Shown here: piece by piece, positions 18,390 to 27,135 of the stretch
How positions within the stretch are numbered: position 1 is the first letter of the stretch
Layout of the letters: each line of letters starts with the position of its first letter
Origin: Oscillibacter sp.
Lineage (GTDB): Bacteria > Bacillota > Clostridia > Oscillospirales > Oscillospiraceae
NCBI GenBank assembly: GCA_017526785.1
Contig: JAFXQV010000021.1
Coordinates: forward strand, 95,913-159,912
DNA length: 64,000 nucleotides
Reading direction: 5' to 3'
Notes under the pieces: model-generated
Databases searched by the model: none
Seen by the model: the letters and a program-made list of their open reading frames with translations, nothing else
Told to the model about the DNA's origin: nothing
Program-made: the position numbers and the translations under genes

Positions 18390-19661
18390 ATGTTGAACGC
18401 GTCGCAATCGTCTGCGCCGCCTGTGAAGATTGTTAAGTGCGGCGAGTGCGGGGACAACGTAACCTATACACTGGATGAAAACGGCGTCCTGACAATTGCC
18501 GGACGCGGCTCCATGCGCGATTATTCGGGTGCCATAAAAGCGCCGTGGCATGAGAAACGCAAAACCATTGCGCGTGTCGAGATTCAGCGCGGCGTGACGA
18601 CTATCGGAGACAGCGACTTCTTTGGTTGCGTGGGGATGACAAGTGTCACGATTCCAGACAGCGTAACGACTATCGGAGACGCCGCTTTCCGGTGTTGCGC
18701 GGGATTGACACACGTCACGATTCCAGACGGCGTGACGACCATTAAAGCGTGGGCTTTCGCAAGTTGCAAGGGGCTGACAAGCGTCATAATCCCCGAAAAC
18801 GTGACGACTATTGAAGAGGCCACTTTTCTGGATTGCGTCGCGCTGGAAAGCGTCACAATTCCTGATAGTGTAACGACTATCGCAGAGGACGCTTTCGCAA
18901 GTTGCGTGGGGCTGACAAGCGTCACGATTCCAGACGGCGTGACGACTATTGGAGCGCGGGCTTTTCAGTGTTGCGCTGGGCTGGTAAGCGTCAACGTTCC
19001 GGCAAAAGCCAAGGTTGCGCCCGACGCATTTTCCAATCACGTTCGCGTGACGCGTCGGCGGCCGCCCAAGCGGATTGATAAGCGCGGCGAGTGCGGCGAC
19101 AACATAACCTTTACGCTGGACGCCAAGGCCTTTACGATGAATGCCAACGGCGTCCTGACGATTGCCGGATACGGCTCCATGCGCGATTATTCGGGAGCCA
19201 TGAAAGCGCCGTGGCATGAGGAACGCGAAACCATTGCGCGTGTCGAGATTCGGCGCGGCGTGACGACTATCGGCGGGTACGCTTTCGCCTATTGCGCGGA
19301 GCTGACAAGCGTCGCCATTCCAGACGGCGTGACAACTATCGGCGAGTACGCTTTCACGGGTTGCGCGGCGCTGGCAAGCGTCACGATTCCCGACAGCGTG
19401 ACGACTATCGGGAGGGACGCTTTCGCGTATTGCGCGAAGCTGACAAGCGTCGCCATTCCAGACGGCGTGACAACTATCGGCGAGTACGCTTTCACGGGTT
19501 GCGCGGCGCTGGCAAGCGTCACGATTCCCGACAGCGTGACGACTATCAGATGGAGCGCTTTTGAGGGTTGCGCGGGGCTGACACGCGTCAGCGTTCCGGC
19601 AAGAGCGAAGGTTGCGCTCGACGCGTTTCCCTCCGCCACCCGCGTGACGCGCAGAAAGTGA
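18390..19661 (+). CDS. BspA-type leucine-rich-repeat protein without signal peptide
   Basis: A 423-residue protein made of two similar halves. Each half starts with a cap (KCGECGDNVTYTLDENG, LTIAGRGSMRDYSG, APWHE) and continues with 23-residue LRR_5 repeats of the form VTTIG-x3-F-x2-C-x2-LTSVTIPD: six in the first half, five in the second. The start is the ATG at 18390 behind GGAGGGGG. Unlike most BspA-family proteins it has no signal peptide, membrane anchor or wall-sorting motif, so it may act inside the cell or be exported by another route. A 108-bp stretch is exactly repeated 138 bp downstream. It is co-directional with, and 17 bases after, the GT2 gene. Confidence 0.88.
   Translation: MLNASQSSAPPVKIVKCGECGDNVTYTLDENGVLTIAGRGSMRDYSGAIKAPWHEKRKTIARVEIQRGVTTIGDSDFFGCVGMTSVTIPDSVTTIGDAAFRCCAGLTHVTIPDGVTTIKAWAFASCKGLTSVIIPENVTTIEEATFLDCVALESVTIPDSVTTIAEDAFASCVGLTSVTIPDGVTTIGARAFQCCAGLVSVNVPAKAKVAPDAFSNHVRVTRRRPPKRIDKRGECGDNITFTLDAKAFTMNANGVLTIAGYGSMRDYSGAMKAPWHEERETIARVEIRRGVTTIGGYAFAYCAELTSVAIPDGVTTIGEYAFTGCAALASVTIPDSVTTIGRDAFAYCAKLTSVAIPDGVTTIGEYAFTGCAALASVTIPDSVTTIRWSAFEGCAGLTRVSVPARAKVALDAFPSATRVTRRK
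19302..19547 (+). repeat. Exact 108-bp direct repeat, 138-bp period, inside the LRR gene
   Basis: Bases 19302-19409 are identical to 19440-19547. The 138-base step equals two 23-residue LRR units, so the duplication keeps the frame. Lack of any synonymous change within the 108 bases points to recent duplication or gene conversion. Confidence 0.9.
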
Positions 19662-19666
19662 AACAG

Positions 19667-19700
19667 GCCGCCGGAAACCGTAACGCTTCCGGCGGCTTTC
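19667..19700 (+). terminator. Terminator of the LRR gene
   Basis: GCCGCCGGAA (19667-19676) is inverted at 19687-19696 and followed by TTT. It lies between the convergent LRR and toxin genes. Confidence 0.7.
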
Positions 19701-19704
19701 CCTG

Positions 19705-19977
19705 TTACGTCCTAAATAAGTCCGAATGCGTCCCCGTGCGGTCAAGATAGAGCGCGTCGCCCTCAACACGGTAAATCAACAGCCAATCGGGCTGAATGTG
19801 GCATTCCCGCCGCCCGCCGTAGCGGCTTGAAAGAACGTGGTCGCGGTTCTCTGGCGGCAGAGGCGCGGGGATACGGAGCGTATCCACAACGGCTCTTAAC
19901 AGTTTCATGTCATAGCCGCGCTTTATGCAGAGGCGTCGGTCACGCCGGAACTGCGTGGTAACGTTTAATTCCAGCAT
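19705..19977 (-). CDS. yafQ: YafQ-family (RelE-like) toxin of a type II toxin-antitoxin pair
   Basis: A 90-residue protein. The C-terminal segments HIQPDWLLIYR and DRTGTHSDLF are the family signature and contain the catalytic histidines of this ribosome-dependent mRNA interferase. It starts 3 bases after the antitoxin stop, with the GAGGAG ribosome site lying in the antitoxin gene, so the two are translationally linked. Length matches E. coli YafQ (92). Assignment rests on motif and pairing. Confidence 0.88.
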   Translation of the reverse strand: MLELNVTTQFRRDRRLCIKRGYDMKLLRAVVDTLRIPAPLPPENRDHVLSSRYGGRRECHIQPDWLLIYRVEGDALYLDRTGTHSDLFRT

Positions 19978-19980
19978 GGC

Positions 19981-20196
19981 TTACTCCTCGGCGTCCAGCA
20001 TGGCGAAAAAGTCCGCCGTTGACCCCGTGAAATGCTGTCCGCCGCCCGTGCGAATCATCTCGTCTGTTTCTTGCATGGCCGCTATGGTCTCCGCGTTCGG
20101 GATGTCCTCAAACGCCCGAAGAAACCCTAACAACGCTGTCACTTTGTATTCCGGCATAACGCGAATTATCTCTAAAGCCTGTTCACGGTCACTCAT
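19981..20196 (-). CDS. Antitoxin of the YafQ-type pair (RelB/DinJ-like)
   Basis: A 71-residue acidic protein beginning MSDREQALEIIRVMPEY and ending FFAMLDAEE. The start is the ATG at 20196, 8 bases after a GGGGG ribosome site. It is weakly conserved, as antitoxins usually are; the N-terminal part should form the DNA-binding/dimer region and the acidic C-terminus should wrap the toxin. Identity is inferred from its position directly before the YafQ gene. Confidence 0.75.
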   Translation of the reverse strand: MSDREQALEIIRVMPEYKVTALLGFLRAFEDIPNAETIAAMQETDEMIRTGGGQHFTGSTADFFAMLDAEE

Positions 20197-20285
20197 GCCA
20201 AACGCCCCCTTTCCCATGAAAGTATACCATTGGGACGCCGCGTTTTCAAGCCCCGGAAAATTTGTGAAAAACCGAACATTCTTTC

Positions 20286-21691
<1,406 letters not shown>

Positions 21692-21710
21692 TTCAACAGG
21701 CGCATAAAAC

Positions 21711-21744
21711 AGCGGCCGGGGGCGTTTCGACGTTCCCGGCCGCT
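21711..21744 (+). terminator. Terminator of eno
   Basis: AGCGGCCGGG (21711-21720) is inverted at about 21734-21743, with AACGTCGAAACG-like inner pairing, and followed by TTTGT. Confidence 0.75.
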
Positions 21745-21894
21745 TTGTATAAGCTGTCCCGCAATCTTGGTGAAAACTCCTTTCATCTCACCGCACAGAA
21801 CGAGGCGTTGGAAACTCTCCCACGACCTCTACGCCCGACACCGACAACATTTGGCTGTGACGTTCACAGACTTGTAAAACTTAGCGTCCTTTCA

Positions 21895-21923
21895 TTGACA
21901 ACCCCGCATTAGTAGACTATAAT
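21895..21923 (+). promoter_or_regulatory. Full-consensus sigma-A promoter of the rhamnosidase gene
   Basis: Perfect TTGACA (21895-21900), 17 bases, perfect TATAAT (21918-21923), 55 bases before the start codon. A perfect promoter on a catabolic gene suggests that any control is by a repressor or by activator-independent means. Confidence 0.9.
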
Positions 21924-21978
21924 TTCCGTAACGGCACTTCCACCACGGATTTCAAAAGCTGGAAAGGAGCGAAACGGA

Positions 21979-24900
21979 ATGGGACGAAAACGGACACTAT
22001 GCCGTTGGACGGCCTTACTGTTGATATGCGCGCTGGCGGTCGGTCTTCTGACGGCCTGCGGCGGCCAGCCGCAAACGCCCGACAACGGCGGCGCTTCGGA
22101 AGCGGAGAGCAAAACAGTCGGCGTGACCGGGCTGACAACGGACGGCCTCACAAATCCTTTGGGGATTGAGAGCGAAAAGCCGCTGTTCGGCTGGCGCATG
22201 GAGGCCGACAACCTCACGGGCGCGAGGCAGGCCGCGTATCAGATTACGGTCACGAACCCGGAAGGGGCGGTCGTCTGGGACAGCGGCAAAGTGGAGGATT
22301 CCGCGTCGCGGAACATCGAGTACGGCGGGAAACCCCTGAAACCGCAGACGCGCTACGTCTGGAATCTCGCCGTGACGGACGGGGACGGCGCGGAGCTTCC
22401 CGCGCAGGAGGCGTTTTTTGAAACGTCGCTCATGGACGGAGGCGCGGACGCGTGGAGCGGCGCGGCGTGGATTGGCGCGCCGGAAATGTACTTCGACGCG
22501 GCGACGGCGAACTATTTCAGCCTCGACATGACCGTGCAAATCCCGGACGGCGGACACAAGGCCGGAATCGTCTTCGGCGCGGACGATTACCGCCTCAAAA
22601 ACGACGCCATGAACATTTGGGGCGCGAACGCGGGCGGCTGCTTCAACTACGAAATTGACGTGACGGACGCCGCCGCGCCGAAACTCAACATCTACGTGGT
22701 CGGAATGCCCGCGTTCGGGCAGGACGCCGAAAACGACGCGTCGGAACCTGATTTCGTCGTCGACATTCCCGCCGCCGCAATCCCCGACGCCCACGCCCCG
22801 CTTGCCGTCAATATCAACACGCTGACCAATGTCAACCAAGTGACGTGTATTATCAACGGCGTGACGGTCGACGAAAACCGGCAGTTAAACCCGCTGGGCA
22901 ATACGCACGACTACAACACGTTCCCGAACGTCGCCAGTATCGGATTCGCCGTCCCCGCCGGGGAACAGGCCGCTTATACGGATATCGCGCTTCACTATCC
23001 CGGCGCGTACGAAGAATCTTACGAAGTCGGGGACTTGTTCGGCGAAACGGTCGGCGCGACGTACGCCATTTTTGACGGTCTGGACGACGGCGTGACGAGG
23101 GACGGCGCGGAAATCCGCGTGGACGGCGGCGCGGACGGCGTGGTGGCTTGCGCCGACCCGTCCTACGGCTCCGCGCCCATGCTGCGTACGGAGTTCGACG
23201 CCGGGGAAAAGGAAATCGAGTCGGCGCGGCTCTACATCACCGCGCAGGGCGTCTATGAAGCGTTCCTGAACGGCGAGAAAGTCGGCGACGACTGGTTTAC
23301 GCCCGGTAGTGAGGAGTATTCGACCGTCATGCCTTACCAGATTTACGACGTGACGGAACAATTGCAGAGCGGCGCGAACGCGTTCGGCGTACAGCTTGCC
23401 GAAGGCTGGTGGAGCGGCTATCAGGGCTACATCATCGGAAATTATGGCTACTACGGCGCGAAGCAGGCCGCGCTTGTCCGGCTTGATATTGCGTACGCGG
23501 ACGGAAGCGCGGAAACCGTTGTCAGCGATACGGACAACTGGAAAGTGTACAGTCACGGCCCCGTGGAGTACGCGAGCAACTTCCACGGCGAACGCTACAA
23601 CGCGGTCACGGAAAGCGCCATGGATGGCTGGGCGAAACCCGGCTACGACGACAGCGCGTGGGAAACGCCTGTTGTGATTACGCCGCGCCTGAACGATTTC
23701 ACGTTTGCGACGCGTTACGACGAGCCGGGGCGCGTGGTCGGCGAACTGACGGCGGTCGAATGTCTGGGCGAGGTCAAAGAAGGCTCCAACTCCTATATTT
23801 ACGACATGGGCGAAAACGTCATGGGCGTTCCGAGCGTGACCATACCGGGCGGCTATGTTCACGAGGGCGAACGGCTTATTTTCCGCTACGCGGAAGTCCT
23901 CTACCCGGACTTGGACGAGTACCGCGCCAACGGCACGGTTGGCATGATGATGGCGGAGAACCTCCGCGCCGCCATGGTCACGGACTTCTATACCGCCATA
24001 GATGGCGAACAGGTGTTTGAACCCCATTTCACGTTCCGGGGCTACCGCTATCTCGAAATCACCGGGCTTACGCATGAACTGCCGCTGGAAAACGTCAGAC
24101 TGAAAAAGCTGTCGTCCGTGGAAATGACCGCGACCTATGACAGTTCCAATGCGCTTGTCAACCGCCTGTTTAAGAACGTGCAGAACTCGCAGACCAGTAA
24201 CTTCCTGTCTCTGCCCACCGACTGCCCGCAGCGTAACGAGCGTCTGGGCTGGACTGGCGACGCGCAGGTGTTCTCAAAGGCGGCTTCCTACAACGCGGAC
24301 GTGTACAACTTCTACCGCGACTGGCTCCGCGCCCTCCGCGCCTGTCAGTTCAAAGACGGTTCGCTTCCCGTGTACGCGCCGACCTACGAGCCGCGCTACG
24401 ACACGATTCCGCCCGGATTCGGCGGCGTTTCGTGGGACGCCGCGCTGATGATTATCCCCTATAACCTGTATCAGCAGACCGGGAACCCCGCCATTATCCG
24501 CGACAATATGGACGCCATTGAAAAGTATCTGGACTATCTGGCGGCAAGTCCCCTGCTGATTCCGGACGACCCGGAGAACGTGTACGGCGGAACTCCCGTG
24601 CCGGAACTGACCGGACAGGTGGGCATTTTAGCCGACTGGCTCTCCATTGACGAAACCCCGCCCGAACTCATCAACGAAGCCGTGTACGTCTATCTGCTGG
24701 ACATTGCCGCGCAAATGGCGGACATTGTCGGGCGAACCGCGCTGGCGACGGGCTACCGGGCGCGTTACGACGCCGCCAAAGCCAAGTGGAACGAACTGTA
24801 CGTGAACCCGGACACCGGAATCACCGTCACGCCCAACGCGAAAGCGTTCGACACCGTGACCTACTCCGGCTACCTGTTCGCGCCGGCGCACGACGTAGAC

Positions 24901-25608
24901 ACCCAAGCGTCCTACGCCACGCCTTTACGCTATGGCGTGTTCAGTGAAGAAAACGAGGCGAAAGCCGTCGAAAACTTCCTGAAAACCATTGAACGCGCCA
25001 ACTATACGATTACGTCCGGCTTCTCCGGTACGCCGAACCTTGTGCCGGTTCTGACAAAATACGGCTATGTCGAGGAGGCGTACAGGCTCTTTGAGCAGAC
25101 GGAGTACGCGTCGTGGCTGTATCCGGTCGTGAACGGCGCGACATCCGTCTGGGAGCGCTGGAACTCCTACACCGTCGAGGGCGGCTTCAACGGCAACAAC
25201 TCTATGAACTCGTTCGACCACTTCTCATTAGGTGCCATTTCCGAATGGATGATGGAGTATCAGCTTGGCATTTCCCACGACGCGCCGGGGTATCAACACT
25301 TTGTGTTGCAGCCCACAGTCGGCGGGAGCTTCACCCACGCGGGCGGGAGCTTTGCGTCTCCCTATGGGACGATTTACAGCGGCTGGAAAGCGGAAAACGG
25401 CGTCATGACGGAATACGAAATGACCGTCCCCGCCAACACGAGCGCTGATTTGTACCTGCCGATTTCCGAGGAACAGGCGAAAAGCCTCACCTTTGCGGAG
25501 GGCGTTTCCTACGTCGGCATGGAATCCCGCAACGGGCGCGACTGCGCGAAATTCAGCGTCATGGCCGGAAGATATGCGTTTTCAATTCCCCAGATTTCTC
25601 AGCCATAA
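21979..25608 (+). CDS. GH78 alpha-L-rhamnosidase lipoprotein
   Basis: A 1209-residue secreted enzyme. The lipobox is LLTACGG (Cys about residue 27). Residues about 45-155 form the Fn3-like rhamnosidase N-domain. About 155-370 is an extra beta-rich region resembling a carbohydrate-binding insert. About 390-560 is the second rhamnosidase_N domain (FLNGEKVGDDWFTPG, AEGWWSGY). The (alpha/alpha)6 catalytic domain contains the GH78 hallmark DCPQRNERLGWTGD with the general acid, and a C-terminal beta domain closes the chain. It would release rhamnose from plant glycosides or pectin at the cell surface. AAAGGAG precedes the ATG. No rhamnose catabolic genes adjoin it. Confidence 0.93.
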   Translation: MGRKRTLCRWTALLLICALAVGLLTACGGQPQTPDNGGASEAESKTVGVTGLTTDGLTNPLGIESEKPLFGWRMEADNLTGARQAAYQITVTNPEGAVVWDSGKVEDSASRNIEYGGKPLKPQTRYVWNLAVTDGDGAELPAQEAFFETSLMDGGADAWSGAAWIGAPEMYFDAATANYFSLDMTVQIPDGGHKAGIVFGADDYRLKNDAMNIWGANAGGCFNYEIDVTDAAAPKLNIYVVGMPAFGQDAENDASEPDFVVDIPAAAIPDAHAPLAVNINTLTNVNQVTCIINGVTVDENRQLNPLGNTHDYNTFPNVASIGFAVPAGEQAAYTDIALHYPGAYEESYEVGDLFGETVGATYAIFDGLDDGVTRDGAEIRVDGGADGVVACADPSYGSAPMLRTEFDAGEKEIESARLYITAQGVYEAFLNGEKVGDDWFTPGSEEYSTVMPYQIYDVTEQLQSGANAFGVQLAEGWWSGYQGYIIGNYGYYGAKQAALVRLDIAYADGSAETVVSDTDNWKVYSHGPVEYASNFHGERYNAVTESAMDGWAKPGYDDSAWETPVVITPRLNDFTFATRYDEPGRVVGELTAVECLGEVKEGSNSYIYDMGENVMGVPSVTIPGGYVHEGERLIFRYAEVLYPDLDEYRANGTVGMMMAENLRAAMVTDFYTAIDGEQVFEPHFTFRGYRYLEITGLTHELPLENVRLKKLSSVEMTATYDSSNALVNRLFKNVQNSQTSNFLSLPTDCPQRNERLGWTGDAQVFSKAASYNADVYNFYRDWLRALRACQFKDGSLPVYAPTYEPRYDTIPPGFGGVSWDAALMIIPYNLYQQTGNPAIIRDNMDAIEKYLDYLAASPLLIPDDPENVYGGTPVPELTGQVGILADWLSIDETPPELINEAVYVYLLDIAAQMADIVGRTALATGYRARYDAAKAKWNELYVNPDTGITVTPNAKAFDTVTYSGYLFAPAHDVDTQASYATPLRYGVFSEENEAKAVENFLKTIERANYTITSGFSGTPNLVPVLTKYGYVEEAYRLFEQTEYASWLYPVVNGATSVWERWNSYTVEGGFNGNNSMNSFDHFSLGAISEWMMEYQLGISHDAPGYQHFVLQPTVGGSFTHAGGSFASPYGTIYSGWKAENGVMTEYEMTVPANTSADLYLPISEEQAKSLTFAEGVSYVGMESRNGRDCAKFSVMAGRYAFSIPQISQP

Positions 25609-25649
25609 CGACGGATTCATGGCGCGGTGAAAATTGAATTCCGCCTCGT

Positions 25650-25679
25650 CCCCCTTCCTTTTGGGAGGGGGGCTTTTTT
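25650..25679 (+). terminator. Intrinsic terminator of the rhamnosidase gene
   Basis: CCCCCTTCC faces GGGAGGGGG around TTTT, followed by six T (25674-25679). Confidence 0.85.
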
Positions 25680-25789
25680 CGCTAATTCCGCCCGTCCCGG
25701 CACAGCAAATGAAATGAGCCGACGGCGGATTCCGTGTGCGGAACGAACCTGATTATCCAAGGAAAGTTTTTGCTTGCCTCCGCGCAGTA

Positions 25790-25900
25790 TAATTTTGTGA
25801 AAATTTTTTCACGAAAAAATTTCAACTTTTCAAGCACAAAAACCGGGATTTCCAAGTTAAAAAACTCAAAAATCCCGGTTTTCGTGTCTGAAAAGTTGCG
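25790..25900. other. AT-rich island with nested palindromes after tRNA-Leu
   Basis: This stretch is strikingly AT-rich against the GC-rich surroundings. It holds a small dyad GTGAAA/TTTCAC (about 25797-25812) and a 75-bp imperfect palindrome (25824-25898) whose core ACCGGGATTT/AAATCCCGGT is flanked by A and T runs on both sides. Downstream of tRNA-Leu on the minus strand the core hairpin followed by TTTTT would serve as a terminator; from the plus side it backs up the rhamnosidase terminator. No credible coding sequence is present. Confidence 0.7.
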
Positions 25901-25924
25901 TGCATCTTTTTTGGTGCGTAAAGA

Positions 25925-26009
25925 TGGTGCGGGTATGGGGACTTGAACCCCAACGCGGTGAAGCACGGGAACCTAAATCCCGCATGTCTGCCAATTCCAT
26001 CATACCCGC
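25925..26009 (-). tRNA. tRNA-Leu (anticodon TAG), CCA encoded
   Basis: On the minus strand the acceptor arm GCGGGTA (26009-26003) pairs with TACCCGC (25935-25929), followed by discriminator A and an encoded CCA (25927-25925). The anticodon stem CGGGA/TCCCG encloses the loop TTTAGGT, giving anticodon TAG. A long variable arm (GCTTCACCGC region) and the T arm GGGGTTCAAGTCCCC confirm a class II leucine tRNA of 85 bases including CCA. Confidence 0.95.
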
Positions 26010-26069
26010 ATAACTGTAGAGGAACCGTTTCCGCTGTCCGAGCGGCACACACAGATTTATACTGAACTC

Positions 26070-26098
26070 ATTATAGCCGCAAATGTCGGCCTCGTAAA
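26070..26098 (-). promoter_or_regulatory. Probable promoter of tRNA-Leu
   Basis: On the minus strand TTTACG (26093-26098), 17 bases, and a perfect TATAAT (26070-26075), about 60 bases upstream of the mature tRNA 5' end. Between 26099 and 26190 nothing else is evident. Confidence 0.65.
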
Positions 26099-26190
26099 TC
26101 GACAAATTCAACAAGATAACAGGCAATATTTGTCTATTGTCACGAAATCGGCACGGTTACGATAACAACCGCGCCGATTTTCGCGTTTGC

Positions 26191-27123
26191 TCAGAATGTG
26201 ACGACCTCTTCCGCCGGCTTCTGACAGGGCGCTATCGAGAGAATGTGCATGACGGGTCCCTTTCCCTTGTAGGCCTGATGAGGTTCGACCGCCATTTTTG
26301 CCTTGACCTCCACCCAGTCACGGTCGCGGTATTGCGACAGATTGTCGCCCTTGGCGACCAATCCCAGAAACTGCACGTCGTTGGCGCAACAGACCATCGC
26401 GAAGCGTCCCGGACAGTGTACGCCCGGCAGGCGTTTCGAGTGGCACATTAAGAGTTTCATGTGCATGATTTTCCCGGCGTAACGGTCGGGATTGTCCATG
26501 ACATCGACATACCAAACGCCGTAGTCCTCATCGGGAATCTCCACCACGTCTTGGGAGAGGTCAAAGGGGCATTCGTCCCCGGTCAGATAGTTTTCACTGC
26601 TTCCGTCCTCGTTCTCCAGCCAGATTTCGGCGCGGCGGTTGACCATGCGGAGATTGCGTTTCCGCAGGGAATCGCGCAGTTCGGGCGTACAGCGGTTGAA
26701 TACAATCATGTCGGCGTTGGTAATCTTCTCCATCATGAGCTGACCCATGTTTTTGGCGTACAGGTCGAACGTGGACGCCTGTACAAAGGTCATAATCTGA
26801 TAGAGAATCCAGTTCGGCGGGAATGCGCTCTGAAACAGCGGCGCAAACTGCCACATTCCATTGTATTCAATCAAGACCTGTACGGGGCGGTACTGTTTCT
26901 CCCACTTGCGGCAGGAATCTGGCGTGAGTTCCTCCAAGTCCTCCACGTCCACCACGTCCACCCCGCGCAGGGCGGCGGGGGTGTATTCCTCCTCGCCCTC
27001 CTCGCAGCGGAGCAGAAGCGTCCTTCCCTCGCGCGCGAAACCGTCCTCTAAAATGCCGTTGATAAAGTTCGTTTTCCCGGCGTCCAGAAACCCGGCCACC
27101 AGATAAACCGGAATGTCAGACAT
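26191..27123 (-). CDS. COG0523 (CobW-like) GTPase without the CxCC motif, DUF1980-like C-terminus
   Basis: A 310-residue protein starting 12 bases after the upstream COG0523 gene. The N-terminal P-loop is GFLDAGKTNFI, and the fold resembles COG0523 GTPases, but the strand that normally carries ENEFGE reads LLRCEEGEEEY and there is no CxCC metal site. The guanine-specificity motif is hard to place (VFNRC). From about residue 200 the chain changes to YVDVMDNPDRYAGKIMHMK, then PGRFAMVCCANDVQFLGLV and WVEVKAKM, which resembles the C-terminal domain of YcgQ/DUF1980 membrane proteins. Its role is unknown; pairing with the His-rich GTPase suggests metal allocation. The domain reading is from memory of the families. 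Confidence 0.7.
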   Translation of the reverse strand: MSDIPVYLVAGFLDAGKTNFINGILEDGFAREGRTLLLRCEEGEEEYTPAALRGVDVVDVEDLEELTPDSCRKWEKQYRPVQVLIEYNGMWQFAPLFQSAFPPNWILYQIMTFVQASTFDLYAKNMGQLMMEKITNADMIVFNRCTPELRDSLRKRNLRMVNRRAEIWLENEDGSSENYLTGDECPFDLSQDVVEIPDEDYGVWYVDVMDNPDRYAGKIMHMKLLMCHSKRLPGVHCPGRFAMVCCANDVQFLGLVAKGDNLSQYRDRDWVEVKAKMAVEPHQAYKGKGPVMHILSIAPCQKPAEEVVTF

Positions 27124-27135
27124 GCGACCACTTCC

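Noticed and set aside
19270-19560. LRR repeats as a CRISPR or VNTR locus outside genes
   Set aside because: The 69-bp units are in frame and code for LRR_5 repeats.
18336-19769. Long open frame (477 codons) on the minus strand opposite the LRR gene
   Set aside because: It mirrors the repeats of the real gene, has no ribosome site and encodes a low-complexity product; the plus-strand protein is a clear family member.
22885-24075. Minus-strand open frame of 396 codons opposite the rhamnosidase
   Set aside because: Arg/His/Val-rich shadow composition and no start signals.
25734-25946. 70-codon frame across the AT-rich island next to tRNA-Leu
   Set aside because: It runs through the palindrome and into the tRNA, with no ribosome site and a lysine/phenylalanine-rich low-complexity product.
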